Below, piece after piece: positions 1-8,207 of a stretch of DNA of 46,656 nucleotides. The position numbers and the translations under genes are program-made. The stretch covers positions 1-46,656 of the forward strand of contig DATLAN010000003.1 in assembly GCA_035527455.1 (NCBI GenBank), given 5' to 3'. Source of the stretch: DATLAN01 sp035527455 (GTDB taxonomy: Bacteria > Planctomycetota > Planctomycetia > Pirellulales > Thermoguttaceae). Position 1 is the first letter of the stretch, and each line of letters opens with the position of its first letter. The notes beneath the pieces were generated by a model. That model saw only the letters and a program-made list of their open reading frames with translations, searched no databases and was not told the DNA's origin.

Positions 1-4
1 TCAT
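1..4 (-). CDS. Start of a minus-strand gene cut by the window edge
   Basis: Read on the minus strand, the first bases contain AAGGAG, a five-base spacer (CGATC) and then ATG at 4-2, a textbook ribosome-binding site and start codon. The gene would run leftward out of the window, so nothing can be said about its product. It lies just downstream of the fucosidase gene on the same strand and could belong to the same operon. Only one codon is visible, so this rests entirely on the Shine-Dalgarno spacing. Confidence 0.4.
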
Positions 5-54
5 GATCGCTCCTTGTTGGCTGACCTTGTTCCGGCCCACGTGAAGAATACGGG

Positions 55-1539
55 CTATCCGAACACCGCAAACCGGCGGATCATCGGCTTGGCGGCCCAG
101 CGCGTGACCGAGAGCTTCAGCCGTGCGACTTCGACCGGTTCGATCCGGTGAATCCACTTGTGCCCGATCGATTGCCCCTCGGCCAGTTTCGTCCAGGTGC
201 CGTCGGCTCCAAGTCCTTGCACTTGATATTCACGGACGCGCTCGCCGAGGGCGATTTCTTCCATGAGCACGATCTGGCCGATCTTCTGCGGTCGGGACAA
301 GGGCAGTTCCAACTCGGTGCCTTCGCCCCGGGTCTCTCCGAGCGGGTCGGCGAAGCGGCGGCGGATCGCCTGGCCGAATTCCGCCAGACGCCGCACGTCG
401 CTCTGGGGGACCTGCCCGTCGCTTTGGACCACCTCGCCGATCAGCAGGTTGCAGTTGCGTCCGACCGACTGATCGTACATCTTCACGAGCGTCTCGGTCG
501 GATAGGCGGCGTGATCCTGTTCGGGGGCCCAGAACCAGTTGTGTACGCCTCGGGCTCCTCGCAGCGGCACGTCCACCATGCCGGGCGACCAATACTCTCC
601 GTCGGCGAGCCCGCCGTGCAGGTGTTTCTTCCAGGCCGTCGCGTTGTGGGAGACCTCGCCGTCGACGATCGGCATCGTGGCCCAGCAGGGCACCCCGGCG
701 TGGCCCACCTCGTTGCCGATCCATCGCACGTCGGACCGCTGGCGGCTGTGATAGAAAACGCTGTCGGGCTGATGCTTCTCGAAGATCGGCAGGACGTCCG
801 GGCCGCCCTCGCTTGGTGTCTTTACGCCCGCATCGTACCAGATCTGCACCAGCGGGCCGTAGCGGGAGCAGAGTTCCTCGGTCATCTTTTCGGCCACGCG
901 GTTGAAGCGTGCCTGGGCGTCGGTGTCTCGCCCTTTGCCCCATGCCGTGTAATGCCCCCACACTTCCCAATAGGCGTTGCGGTGCGTGCTGAAGTAGAGG
1001 CCCGGCTTGATGCCCGCCTTGCGGCAGGACTCGACGAAATCGCCGACCACGTCCCCCTTGCCGCCGCGCCACGCGGTCTGTTTCAAGCCGTAAGGGTAGA
1101 GGTCGCTCTGCCACTGCATGAAGCCGTTGAAGTGCGTGGCGGTGAACACGGCGTATTGCGCCCCGGCCGCCTTGGCCGCCTCGAGCCACTGATCCGTGTC
1201 GAGTTTTTCGGGGTTGTAACGCCCGGGGTCCAGCGTTTCACGGACCGTGTTGTTCCCTGCGAAAACGCCGGAGGCGACGGCCAGATCGAAAGAGTAGAGC
1301 AGGCCGATCTCGCACTCCTGCCACGCGATCTGCGCGGGCGTGGGTCGCGGCAATGACGTGCCGTCGGCCGCGGCGGTGGCGCTACGGTGATCATCATCCT
1401 CTTGCGGAAACGCCCCAAGCGCGCGACAGGCCGCCGCGCCACCCAGCAGCGCCGAGCCTGCGCGGGAACAACCCTCATACAAGAACTTACGGCGATTCAC
1501 GGTCGCCGGTGAATTGGCAGATTCATACATGGTTCTCAT
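55..1539 (-). CDS. Exported alpha-L-fucosidase, glycoside hydrolase family GH29
   Basis: 494-aa enzyme expected to remove terminal alpha-L-fucose from glycans. The N-terminus carries NRRKFL (Arg16-Arg17) followed by a small-residue hydrophobic stretch ending near ALGAFP, a twin-arginine-type signal, so export to the periplasm or surface is likely. The GH29 (beta/alpha)8 catalytic domain spans roughly residues 60-400, with FTATHFNGF, GIKPGLYFS and IWYDAG; Asp236 in WYDAG sits where the family's catalytic nucleophile is found. Residues 410-494 look like a C-terminal beta-sandwich of discoidin type. The ATG at 1539 has no clear ribosome-binding site, and an in-frame ATG nine bases downstream (Met4) is an alternative start. 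It ends the minus-strand MoxR/VWA block, 18 bases after the twin-VWA gene, but a functional link is doubtful. The acid/base residue was not assigned. Confidence 0.9.
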   Translation of the reverse strand: MRTMYESANSPATVNRRKFLYEGCSRAGSALLGGAAACRALGAFPQEDDDHRSATAAADGTSLPRPTPAQIAWQECEIGLLYSFDLAVASGVFAGNNTVRETLDPGRYNPEKLDTDQWLEAAKAAGAQYAVFTATHFNGFMQWQSDLYPYGLKQTAWRGGKGDVVGDFVESCRKAGIKPGLYFSTHRNAYWEVWGHYTAWGKGRDTDAQARFNRVAEKMTEELCSRYGPLVQIWYDAGVKTPSEGGPDVLPIFEKHQPDSVFYHSRQRSDVRWIGNEVGHAGVPCWATMPIVDGEVSHNATAWKKHLHGGLADGEYWSPGMVDVPLRGARGVHNWFWAPEQDHAAYPTETLVKMYDQSVGRNCNLLIGEVVQSDGQVPQSDVRRLAEFGQAIRRRFADPLGETRGEGTELELPLSRPQKIGQIVLMEEIALGERVREYQVQGLGADGTWTKLAEGQSIGHKWIHRIEPVEVARLKLSVTRWAAKPMIRRFAVFG

Positions 1540-1557
1540 CGTTCGTGGTAAGAGGGG

Positions 1558-4128
1558 CTAAGCCGCAAGCGGCGGATGGGGGCGTCGCAGAACGGCCATG
1601 CGATTCAATCCCACGTCGAGCACGAATATCAACAGGGCCGCCGTGAGCAGGTAGGGCCACAACGGCGTGCTCCGCGGCACGGTACTTTCCGAGGGAGCAA
1701 ACACGTCGCCCGGCTTGACATCATACTGCCCGCCGGTGGTCTCCGCAATCCGGCGGAGCAACTTCTCGTCGGTCGGCCGAGGACGCAGTTCGTCGCCGTA
1801 GCCGGTCACGAACCCGCGATGCCGCACGACGTTCGATCCGCTGCCGCGCCCGAAAGTCGCCTGCAAGAGGCAACTCCCCGTTTCCGGCACGGAAAACTCC
1901 GCCGCGTAACGCCCGGGAGCGATCTGGCCCATCGGCATCCGCGATGTTGCCGGGCCGTCCTGTCCCAAAGCGGTAATCGAAAGCATCACCTCGGCACCGT
2001 TGAGGAAATCGCCCGTCCGGTCAACCGCGTCGAGGACGCCGTACGCCCGATCGTCCTTCGTGCGGACGCGCAGCACGACGTCGTCCCGGGCGGGGTCCCG
2101 CCGCATCGCGTGCCGGACCAGCTCGATCCAGAAGCGGTCCACCTCCGCCCACTTCAGCCACAACGGCGCCCAATGGGTCCGCACGTCGGAGGTGAACGCC
2201 ACGCTGACACCGCTGCCGTATCGCCACCAGACCAACAGCGGATCGCCGCTGTCCGCGGTCAACGCGATCCGGCCGCCGTCCTTCGGGCGAGTCTCCACGT
2301 AGCCCAACAGCCGGGGAACTTGGGTCAAGTCGAGTTCCGGGAAGACCTCCTCGGTGTTTTCCACCCGCGGCGAAACCAGTTCCTCGACGATGCCCGCCCG
2401 GGGCGGATTGGCGACTTCCAGGGCGAAGATCTCGGGGATTCGGGCGGGATCCTTGCAGTCGTAATACCGCCCGCCGCCGATCGAGGCGATCCGCTGCAGC
2501 AGTTCCGGGGCGGCCTCCTCGCCAACGCCGACCGTCGAAACCGTGATGCCCGAGGCGGCGATCTGCTCGGCCAGATCGTCGAAGTCGCCCGGCTGGGAGA
2601 GGCCGTCGGTCAGCACGATCATGTGCTTCAACTCGGCGTACGCCTCGTTCAGCGCGAGATAGGCCCGTTCCATGGCCGGATACATGTTGGTCCCGCCGGC
2701 CGCGGTGAGCTGATCGATCTGCTCGAACATGCGAGTCTTTTCGACGTCGGTACAGGGGCGGATCTCGGTGACCCAGCGGCTCTGATCCTCGAAGGCGATC
2801 ACGCCCGCCTGGTCCTGGGGGCCCAGCCGCTCGATGGCCTGCCGGGTGGCCATCTTGGCCAACTCGATACTGTCGGCCTTTTTCATCGAGTCGGAGCGGT
2901 CGATCACCAGCATCATGGCCTGGGTCGGTTTGGGCCGGTTTGGACCGACCTGGCACCAGACGGGCAGGATTTCTTCCAGCTTCGTGCCTTGATAATCGCC
3001 CGAGGTGAAGGCCCGATCGCCGCCGACCACGATCAGCCCGCCGCCGAAGTCCTTGACGTACCGGTCGATGACTTGCATGGACTGGGCCGAAAGCGACGAC
3101 GCCGGGACGTTGGCAAGGATGACCAGCTCATAGCCTTCCAACTCGTCGGGCCGCTGCGGCATTTCTTCCGGCGAGCGGATGGTCACGTCGATCTTCCCGC
3201 GCAGCAGGATTTCGGCCAGCGGCCGGGCCGACTCGGGGCGCTGCTCGACCAGGAGCACGCGGGTCTTCTCCGGGGCGCACGTCACTGCGGCGGTTTCGTT
3301 GTTGGCTTCGAGGGTGTCCCGGACGCCTTCGATCCGCGCGGTGTACGTGGCGGCCGGCTGGTCCTCGATCGAGCGGCGGAAGCGGAAGCGGTTCTCGCCC
3401 TGCTTCAAGTGGATCTGCTCGCCGGAGATCTCTTCCGTATCGTCGAGCAGTCGCAGCGTGCCGTCGTCGTCATGGGTCGAGTGGACGACGACCTCGAAAT
3501 AGAACGGTTCGGCTTGAAACACTTCGGCCTCGGTTTCGACGGCCGACACGTAGACCTCGTGCTTTGGGATGCCGGGCAACGGTACGATCGAGATCGGCGC
3601 CGAGGTGTTTCGGGCGGCCGCCGCGGCGTCGCCGTGGGTTTGGTTGCCGTCGGTTATGAGCACGACTTGCGGGACCCACGCCGAGGGGATCGCCGCACGG
3701 GCGGCTGCGATGGCCGCGGCCAGATCGGTTCCCGATCGGTCGATCTCGGGCGTCCGGGGCAACTGGTCCCCGGCCGTCCCCGGCTCGGCCGCAAAGGGCA
3801 ACACGGCCCAACGATTCTCGCCGGCGTGCTCGGTGGCCCGATCGATGAACGCCCGAGCCGCCGCGTCCGCTTCGCCGCTGATGCTGAGGCTCTGATCGAC
3901 GGCAAAGACGACGAACCGTTGCGGGCTGGTCGAGCGGATCCGGATGCCCGAGAGCGACAGGACCAGCACGACGACCAACAACGTGCGAACGGCCAGCGAC
4001 ACGGCCCGCTGCCATCGGGCACACCGCAGCAGGCTCCGCCGTGCGTAGTAAATCAACAGCGGCACGACGACCAGCGCAGCCAGCCACGCCGGGTAGGCCA
4101 GTTCGATCTGCCAGGACGAATCTCCCAT
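1558..4128 (-). CDS. Membrane protein with two VWA domains and a glutamine-amidotransferase-like domain
   Basis: 856-aa protein. Two N-terminal membrane helices (about residues 10-28 and 42-62) and one C-terminal helix (about 825-845) place the bulk outside the cytoplasm. A first von Willebrand A domain begins FAVDQSLS (MIDAS Asp78, DxSxS). A class-I GATase-like segment, VILANVPAS to GGGLIVVGGDRAF (about 330-375), follows. A second VWA domain begins VIDRSDSM (Asp410, intact DRSDS). The last 200 residues are beta-rich. Both MIDAS motifs are intact, so metal-dependent protein binding is expected. It is the last VWA gene in the MoxR / DUF58 / BatA-like run, the conserved order in which MoxR ATPases are thought to act as chaperones for VWA partners. 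The substrate is unknown. An 18-base gap separates it from the fucosidase gene. Confidence 0.85.
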   Translation of the reverse strand: MGDSSWQIELAYPAWLAALVVVPLLIYYARRSLLRCARWQRAVSLAVRTLLVVVLVLSLSGIRIRSTSPQRFVVFAVDQSLSISGEADAAARAFIDRATEHAGENRWAVLPFAAEPGTAGDQLPRTPEIDRSGTDLAAAIAAARAAIPSAWVPQVVLITDGNQTHGDAAAAARNTSAPISIVPLPGIPKHEVYVSAVETEAEVFQAEPFYFEVVVHSTHDDDGTLRLLDDTEEISGEQIHLKQGENRFRFRRSIEDQPAATYTARIEGVRDTLEANNETAAVTCAPEKTRVLLVEQRPESARPLAEILLRGKIDVTIRSPEEMPQRPDELEGYELVILANVPASSLSAQSMQVIDRYVKDFGGGLIVVGGDRAFTSGDYQGTKLEEILPVWCQVGPNRPKPTQAMMLVIDRSDSMKKADSIELAKMATRQAIERLGPQDQAGVIAFEDQSRWVTEIRPCTDVEKTRMFEQIDQLTAAGGTNMYPAMERAYLALNEAYAELKHMIVLTDGLSQPGDFDDLAEQIAASGITVSTVGVGEEAAPELLQRIASIGGGRYYDCKDPARIPEIFALEVANPPRAGIVEELVSPRVENTEEVFPELDLTQVPRLLGYVETRPKDGGRIALTADSGDPLLVWWRYGSGVSVAFTSDVRTHWAPLWLKWAEVDRFWIELVRHAMRRDPARDDVVLRVRTKDDRAYGVLDAVDRTGDFLNGAEVMLSITALGQDGPATSRMPMGQIAPGRYAAEFSVPETGSCLLQATFGRGSGSNVVRHRGFVTGYGDELRPRPTDEKLLRRIAETTGGQYDVKPGDVFAPSESTVPRSTPLWPYLLTAALLIFVLDVGLNRMAVLRRPHPPLAA

Positions 4129-4153
4129 TTCAACCCCAACGTTGCAGAAAGGC

Positions 4154-4207
4154 GTAGCTGAATTCGCAAAGAATTCAGCTTCTCTGAATTCTTGCGAATT
4201 CAGCTAC
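4154..4207. repeat. Palindromic repeat, GAATTC type
   Basis: Inverted repeat with arms at 4154-4178 and 4184-4207 and a five-base loop. The arms match except for one extra A in the left arm. The core is GAATTCGCAAGAATTC, low GC in a GC-rich genome. The same family recurs at 7580-7653. It lies between two VWA genes of one operon, so it would be transcribed and fold into an RNA hairpin; there is no T-tract, so it is not a classical terminator. Confidence 0.85.
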
Positions 4208-4228
4208 AGGATTCATGCAACCACACGA

Positions 4229-5377
4229 TCAACTTGTCCACCGCCGTTGATAGAAACACCACTGGGCCGCCAACAACAACACGCCCAGTGCGACCAGGTA
4301 CGCCCACGGCGGCAGCCCGGGCCGAGCGACGGGCACCTCGGAGGCCGCCGTGCCGATCGAGGGCGTGGGGCGTAGATCGTTCTCTTTTGCCCGCGCCGCC
4401 TGATCCAAGAGAACTTCCACCTCGGGCACGGGGCCAAATCGACTCTCCGTCGGGGCCGGGACTTCTACCGAAACCTCGTTATCGCCCGTGTGGGCGTCGT
4501 CGTGTTCAAGGTGAACCTGGAACCGGCCGGATTGCGGAACCGCCGCCGTGAAAACTCGATGGCTCCAACCGTTCCCGGCCACCGTGACCGGCTCCGACGC
4601 GACCGGCTGACCTTCCAGCCTCAACACCACGGTACCTTCGGCCGCTTCGTCCGAGAAGTTGCGCACTTCGACGAAGACTTGACACGTCTGCGGGTCGTTA
4701 ACGTTTCGCCGGGCCGCCGATCGCGTGATGGCCAGATTCTCCGCGGCCTTGCCCACACGGATCACCTCGACGCCCACGACCGTGGCCCATATTGCCGCTT
4801 CTGGAAAACAAGTATCCGTAATCACTCGGACGGAGCCGTTTTGTTCATCGTCGAGCAGTCGGCGGACAAGCTCCATTGCGGCGGCAATGTTGGTCGTTCC
4901 CTGCGTGGCTTCAATCGAGTCGATCGCCTCGCAAAGCGTCTCCTGATTCCCGGTCAGTGTGCAACGCACGCCCACCGCGTCGCCTGCGGAAAGGACGGCC
5001 GCCGAGTCGCACGGCCGCAGCCCCTCGACCAGCCGCCGGGCAACCTCCTTGGCCTGCCCCAGCCGCGTCGATTCGGCGTTGGCGGCATTCATCGAGTCCG
5101 AGTTGTCGAGGATCATCGCGATCTGCCGCGGGGGCGGGATCTGTGGCTCGGCCAACGCCAGCACCAGCAGCGTCAACACCAACAATTGGACCGCCAGCGA
5201 CACCCCGTGCCGCCACCGCTGCCACGATTCCCGCAGCCGTTCTTCGCCGAAGACCTGCTGCCAGATCAGGTTTGTGGCCACCACCTCGCGGCGCAGCGGG
5301 ATCTTCCGCCAATAGAAGATCACCAAGGGGACCGCCAAAAGTCCCCAGAGCAGTGCGAGCGGGTGGGCGAAGGTCAT
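4229..5377 (-). CDS. BatA-like membrane VWA protein
   Basis: 382-aa protein. It starts with MTFAHPLALLWGLLAVPLV, the helix typical of the BatA N-terminal family, with a second helix near residues 63-80. A VWA domain begins MILDNSDSM (Asp91, intact DNSDS MIDAS). A beta-sandwich-like region follows, and a final helix near 355-373 ends in a short basic tail. The domain therefore faces the extracytoplasmic side. The gene lies between the DUF58 gene and the twin-VWA gene on the same strand, the usual order of MoxR clusters. It is probably a partner of the MoxR ATPase and DUF58 protein in envelope or complex-assembly work; the exact process is not known. The start is supported by the characteristic N-terminal helix. 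Confidence 0.85.
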   Translation of the reverse strand: MTFAHPLALLWGLLAVPLVIFYWRKIPLRREVVATNLIWQQVFGEERLRESWQRWRHGVSLAVQLLVLTLLVLALAEPQIPPPRQIAMILDNSDSMNAANAESTRLGQAKEVARRLVEGLRPCDSAAVLSAGDAVGVRCTLTGNQETLCEAIDSIEATQGTTNIAAAMELVRRLLDDEQNGSVRVITDTCFPEAAIWATVVGVEVIRVGKAAENLAITRSAARRNVNDPQTCQVFVEVRNFSDEAAEGTVVLRLEGQPVASEPVTVAGNGWSHRVFTAAVPQSGRFQVHLEHDDAHTGDNEVSVEVPAPTESRFGPVPEVEVLLDQAARAKENDLRPTPSIGTAASEVPVARPGLPPWAYLVALGVLLLAAQWCFYQRRWTS

Positions 5378-5393
5378 GCTGTTTCTGTCTGCC

Positions 5394-5478
5394 GTTTAGC
5401 GGGCGGGCTTGCCCGCCGCTATTGTATGCGAACGAAACGTCTTTCCCATGAAACGGCGGGCAAGCCCGCCCGCTAAAC
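5394..5478. repeat. Palindromic repeat, GGGCGGGCTTGCCCGCC type
   Basis: Two perfect 25-bp arms (5394-5418 and 5454-5478) separated by 35 bases. Each arm is itself nearly palindromic (GGCGGGCTTGCCCGCC). It lies between the DUF58 and BatA-like genes inside one transcription unit. There is no T-tract. This family is seen only once in the window. Confidence 0.85.
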
Positions 5479-5524
5479 TCCAAAACGACGCAACTCTTGC
5501 GATTAGTACCAAGCAGTCTCTGAT

Positions 5525-6412
5525 TCAAGTTATCCCGACCGACGCTTTCTCTCTTCCCAACACACGCAGAAGCACCTCATCCTCCGGCGTATCGCAGGCC
5601 GCTTGCATGCACGCCATGCCGTACTTGGCGCAATAGCCGCGAATCGACTCCTGAAATTCGGCGAAAAGTTCTCGATAGCGCCGTGCGGCTTTCTCGGTCA
5701 CGGTCACGCGCCGGCTCCTTCCCGCTTCCACGTCGTGAAGTTCCAGATCGCCCAGCAACTCCGCCTTGGCTTCGGCCGGGTCGTAGATCTGCACCACGCG
5801 AGGTTCGTAGCCGCGATGCAGCAGGACGTCCAGCCCTCGGCGAAAACCGCCCGGGGCGTACAGGTCGCTGATCACGACCACCGGGCCGTGACGCTGGTAG
5901 CTGCGGGAAAAACTCTCGGCGGCCCGGGCCAGATCGGTCTGCGTGCCCTGCAATGAGAGTCCTTCGAGAAACCGCAGCAACCGGCCGAAACGGGCCCGGT
6001 CGCGCAGCGGCGGGTGCCGGGCGACAACGCCGCCGGAAAACGCCGCCACCCCGATCTGCATCAGGTTGGTCACGGCCGCGTATCCCAGCAGGGCGGCGAT
6101 CCGTCGGGCAAGATCGAACTTGGCCGGCCGCCCGAGTCCCATGCTCGGCGAACAGTCCAACAGCACGTAGATGCTGCGGTCTTCCTCCCCTTCGAAGACC
6201 TTCGTCAGCAACTCATCTCGCCGCGCGGTCCACGTCCAGTCGATATAGCGGTAATCGTCGCCCGGTGCGTAGTCGCGCAGTCCGGTCGCTTCGGTGCCGC
6301 CGCCGGGCAGTTTCTTCCGCGGCCGGGCCAAGAGCGAACGATCGGCACGCCCACCTGCCGACAACGACAGGAAGTGGAACCGTTTCAGCGTCTGGGAGTC
6401 GAACGTCGTCAT
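5525..6412 (-). CDS. DUF58-family protein (VWA-like, MoxR partner)
   Basis: 295-aa soluble protein with the DUF58 hallmark GLRDYAPGDDYRYIDW near residues 45-60 and a VWA-like core starting YVLLDCSPSM (Asp86, DxSxS). It has no membrane helix or signal peptide and is therefore probably cytoplasmic. The length is typical of the short planctomycete DUF58 proteins. It is encoded between the MoxR ATPase and the BatA-like VWA gene, the standard order, and is expected to cooperate with the ATPase. The molecular role of DUF58 proteins is not established. The start follows a hairpin repeat immediately upstream (6421-6477), which would lie at the ribosome-binding region of the transcript and could affect translation. 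Confidence 0.88.
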   Translation of the reverse strand: MTTFDSQTLKRFHFLSLSAGGRADRSLLARPRKKLPGGGTEATGLRDYAPGDDYRYIDWTWTARRDELLTKVFEGEEDRSIYVLLDCSPSMGLGRPAKFDLARRIAALLGYAAVTNLMQIGVAAFSGGVVARHPPLRDRARFGRLLRFLEGLSLQGTQTDLARAAESFSRSYQRHGPVVVISDLYAPGGFRRGLDVLLHRGYEPRVVQIYDPAEAKAELLGDLELHDVEAGRSRRVTVTEKAARRYRELFAEFQESIRGYCAKYGMACMQAACDTPEDEVLLRVLGREKASVGIT

Positions 6413-6420
6413 GGGAAGTT

Positions 6421-6477
6421 GTGGGGCACGTTTTCAACGTGCCTTTTCGGTTACGGCACGTTGAAAACGTGCCCCAC
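6421..6477. repeat. Palindromic repeat, GGGGCACGTTTTCAACGTGCC type
   Basis: Perfect inverted repeat with arms at 6421-6443 and 6455-6477 and an 11-base loop. It lies between the MoxR and DUF58 genes, only nine bases from the DUF58 start codon, so in the transcript the hairpin would abut the translation start. No T-tract follows. Only one copy is seen in the window. Confidence 0.9.
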
Positions 6478-6490
6478 GTTAGGTGACCCG

Positions 6491-7513
6491 CTACGGGGCG
6501 GCGGCCGGTGTTTCCGATGCGGCACCGAGGATCGACTGCAACAGCTCGTCGATCACCCGGTCCGGCGAGACGTCCTCCGCCTGACCCTCGAAGTTGAGGA
6601 TCAGCCGATGTCGCAACACCGCATGGGCCAGCCCGCGCAGGTCGTCGACCGAAACTTCGCCGCGACCTTCCACGATCGCGCGGACCTTGGCCGCCAGGAC
6701 CAGCGATTGGGCACCTCGGGGGCTGGAACCGTAACGCACGTACTGCCGGACCATACGCGTGGCCCGCTCGTGGTCGGGATGCGTTGCCGCCACCAGGGAA
6801 ACCGCCCGGCGGCGAACCGTAGCGTCGATCGGCACCCGCCGGGCGATCCGTCGCATCTCCAGAATCCGCGGGCCGTCGACGACCGCCATGACCACCGGCG
6901 GCTCGCCCTCGGTGGTCCGCTCCAGGATCTCCTCGATCTGCCGCTCGCTGGGCGGGGCGACCGACAGCTTCAGGAAGAACCGGTCGAGTTGCGGCTCGGG
7001 CAACGGAAAAGTGCCTTCCATCTCCAGCGGGTTCTGCGTGGCCATCACGAAGAACGGCTTGGGCAGATGGAACGTCTCGTTGGCCACCGTGATCTCGTCG
7101 CCCTCCATCGCTTCGAGCAGGGCCGATTGGGTCTTGGGCATGCCGCGATTGATCTGGTCGGCCAGGATGACGTGGGAGAAGATCGGCCCCTTTTGGAACT
7201 CGAACGTGCGGCGGCCTTGTTGGGACTCCATCACCACGTACGTGCCCAACAGGTCGGCCGGCATCAGGTCCGGCGTGAACTGGATCCGTTGGAAGGAGAC
7301 CTCCAACACCTCCGACAACGTCTGGACCAGCAACGTCTTGCCCAGCCCGGGCACTCCTTCCAGCAAGACGTGGCCTCCGCTGACCACGGCCGTCAACACG
7401 CCGTCGACGGCCGTCTCTTGGCCGACCACGGCTTTGCCGATCTCGCGGCGCAGGGCGTCGAAGTCCCGGCGAAAGCCCTCGAGCTGTTGTCCGATCGAGC
7501 TGTCGGTGCTCAT
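6491..7513 (-). CDS. moxR: MoxR-family AAA+ ATPase
   Basis: 340-aa AAA+ ATPase of the MoxR family, thought to remodel or activate VWA-domain partners. Walker A is GVPGLGKT (Lys59) and Walker B is VILADQINR; the family signatures LLEAMEGDEITV, ATQNPLEMEGTFPLPEPQLDRF and a C-terminal lid with HRLILNFEG follow. The frame stays open upstream to 7885, but the ATG at 7513 is preceded by AGGAGG with a nine-base spacer and the protein then has normal MoxR length, so this start is chosen. It is the first gene of the minus-strand block DUF58 / BatA-like / twin-VWA. A candidate promoter lies at 7716-7744. Confidence 0.94.
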   Translation of the reverse strand: MSTDSSIGQQLEGFRRDFDALRREIGKAVVGQETAVDGVLTAVVSGGHVLLEGVPGLGKTLLVQTLSEVLEVSFQRIQFTPDLMPADLLGTYVVMESQQGRRTFEFQKGPIFSHVILADQINRGMPKTQSALLEAMEGDEITVANETFHLPKPFFVMATQNPLEMEGTFPLPEPQLDRFFLKLSVAPPSERQIEEILERTTEGEPPVVMAVVDGPRILEMRRIARRVPIDATVRRRAVSLVAATHPDHERATRMVRQYVRYGSSPRGAQSLVLAAKVRAIVEGRGEVSVDDLRGLAHAVLRHRLILNFEGQAEDVSPDRVIDELLQSILGAASETPAAAP

Positions 7514-7579
7514 CTTCTCGTTCCTCCTCCCACCGGAGTGCTGCAATTTCCGGCTGAATCTGACCGTCGGCATCAACTT

Positions 7580-7653
7580 GTAGCCGGATTCGCAAGAATT
7601 CGGCCATTTCGCGCGAAACTCGGCAACGCCCGAATTCTTGCGAATCCGGCTAC
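7580..7653. repeat. Palindromic repeat, GAATTC type, in the MoxR leader
   Basis: Perfect 24-bp arms at 7580-7603 and 7630-7653 with a 26-base loop. They share the core ATTCGCAAGAATTC with the repeat at 4154-4207. Both copies of this family lie in the same minus-strand block, one in the presumed 5' untranslated region of the first gene and one between the last two VWA genes. Confidence 0.88.
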
Positions 7654-7715
7654 CATTTGGCTGAAGCGCTGCAGAAAGTCGAGCCTTTTGCTCCCGTATT
7701 TGGTCTCCCGACAGC

Positions 7716-7744
7716 AGTATCACATCGGCAACGCGCTGGGTCAA
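7716..7744 (-). promoter_or_regulatory. Candidate sigma-70-type promoter of the MoxR block
   Basis: On the minus strand, TTGACC (7744-7739) is followed after exactly 17 bases by GATACT (7721-7716), with TG one base upstream of the -10 hexamer (extended -10). The hexamers match the consensus at 5/6 and 4/6 positions. Transcription would start near 7709, leaving a leader of about 195 bases that contains the hairpin at 7580-7653. Confidence 0.5.
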
Positions 7745-7997
7745 GCTGGGAGGAGTTGCCGGTCGGTGTGGTCCGAAACTCTCGTTTCTTGTGCCAAATG
7801 GGTGGGTCCGCGAGCGTGAGGCGCCTCCCATTTGACCCATTATGCCCAGCATATCACAGGCGGCGCCACAATGGGGCGACACCACGCGCCGTGGAATAAT
7901 TCGGGCCGGATTCCCCGATCTAAAGCATGTGAGAGTCCCGTTTTACATTTCACGCGACGAACCCCCTCTAATTGGTTGATCGGCGACTTGGTGCCGC

Positions 7998-8026
7998 TTG
8001 TAAACCACGCAGGGATTTGATAGACT
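7998..8026 (+). promoter_or_regulatory. Weak candidate promoter for the secreted-protein gene
   Basis: TTGTAA (7998-8003), a 17-base spacer, then TAGACT (8021-8026); each hexamer matches the sigma-70 consensus at four of six positions. It sits in the divergent region between the MoxR gene and the 8.2-kb gene. The rest of 7745-8114 shows no gene or repeat that I can support. Confidence 0.3.
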
Positions 8027-8114
8027 AAACGTGGCGGAAAAGGATTGTTGCCGCAATAATTAGATCGGTGGTTCAACAATTCGGCACGTAACGGCCCGCG
8101 GAGTTGCTTCGCAC

Positions 8115-8207
8115 ATGGCCGATAGTAAGCGTAGGCGTCGACATTTTTTCGGTCGCAAGGCCGTCAAGAACCCTTACGGGAACCAGCCTAAGGAGTTGAA
8201 CAGATGA
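8115..8207 (+). CDS. Possible 30-aa basic leader ORF overlapping the next gene
   Basis: An ATG at 8115 opens a 30-codon frame encoding a very basic peptide (MADSKRRRRHFFGRKAVKNP at the start). Its TGA stop overlaps the ATG of the downstream secreted-protein gene as ATGA, the arrangement of translationally coupled genes. CGGAG lies upstream with a rather long spacer of about 11 bases. The downstream gene also has its own strong AAGGAG inside this ORF. I do not recognise the peptide. It may be a regulatory leader, a genuine small protein, or chance. Confidence 0.4.
   Translation: MADSKRRRRHFFGRKAVKNPYGNQPKELNR

Noticed and set aside
1576..4161. Long plus-strand open frame (861 codons) opposite the twin-VWA gene
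   Set aside because: It mirrors a gene with clear VWA motifs and has no recognisable domain. High-GC genomes give long antisense frames because stop codons are rare.
5394..5478. Rho-independent terminators at the palindromic repeats
   Set aside because: Stems are long, but no T-tract follows any of them and several lie between genes of one operon.
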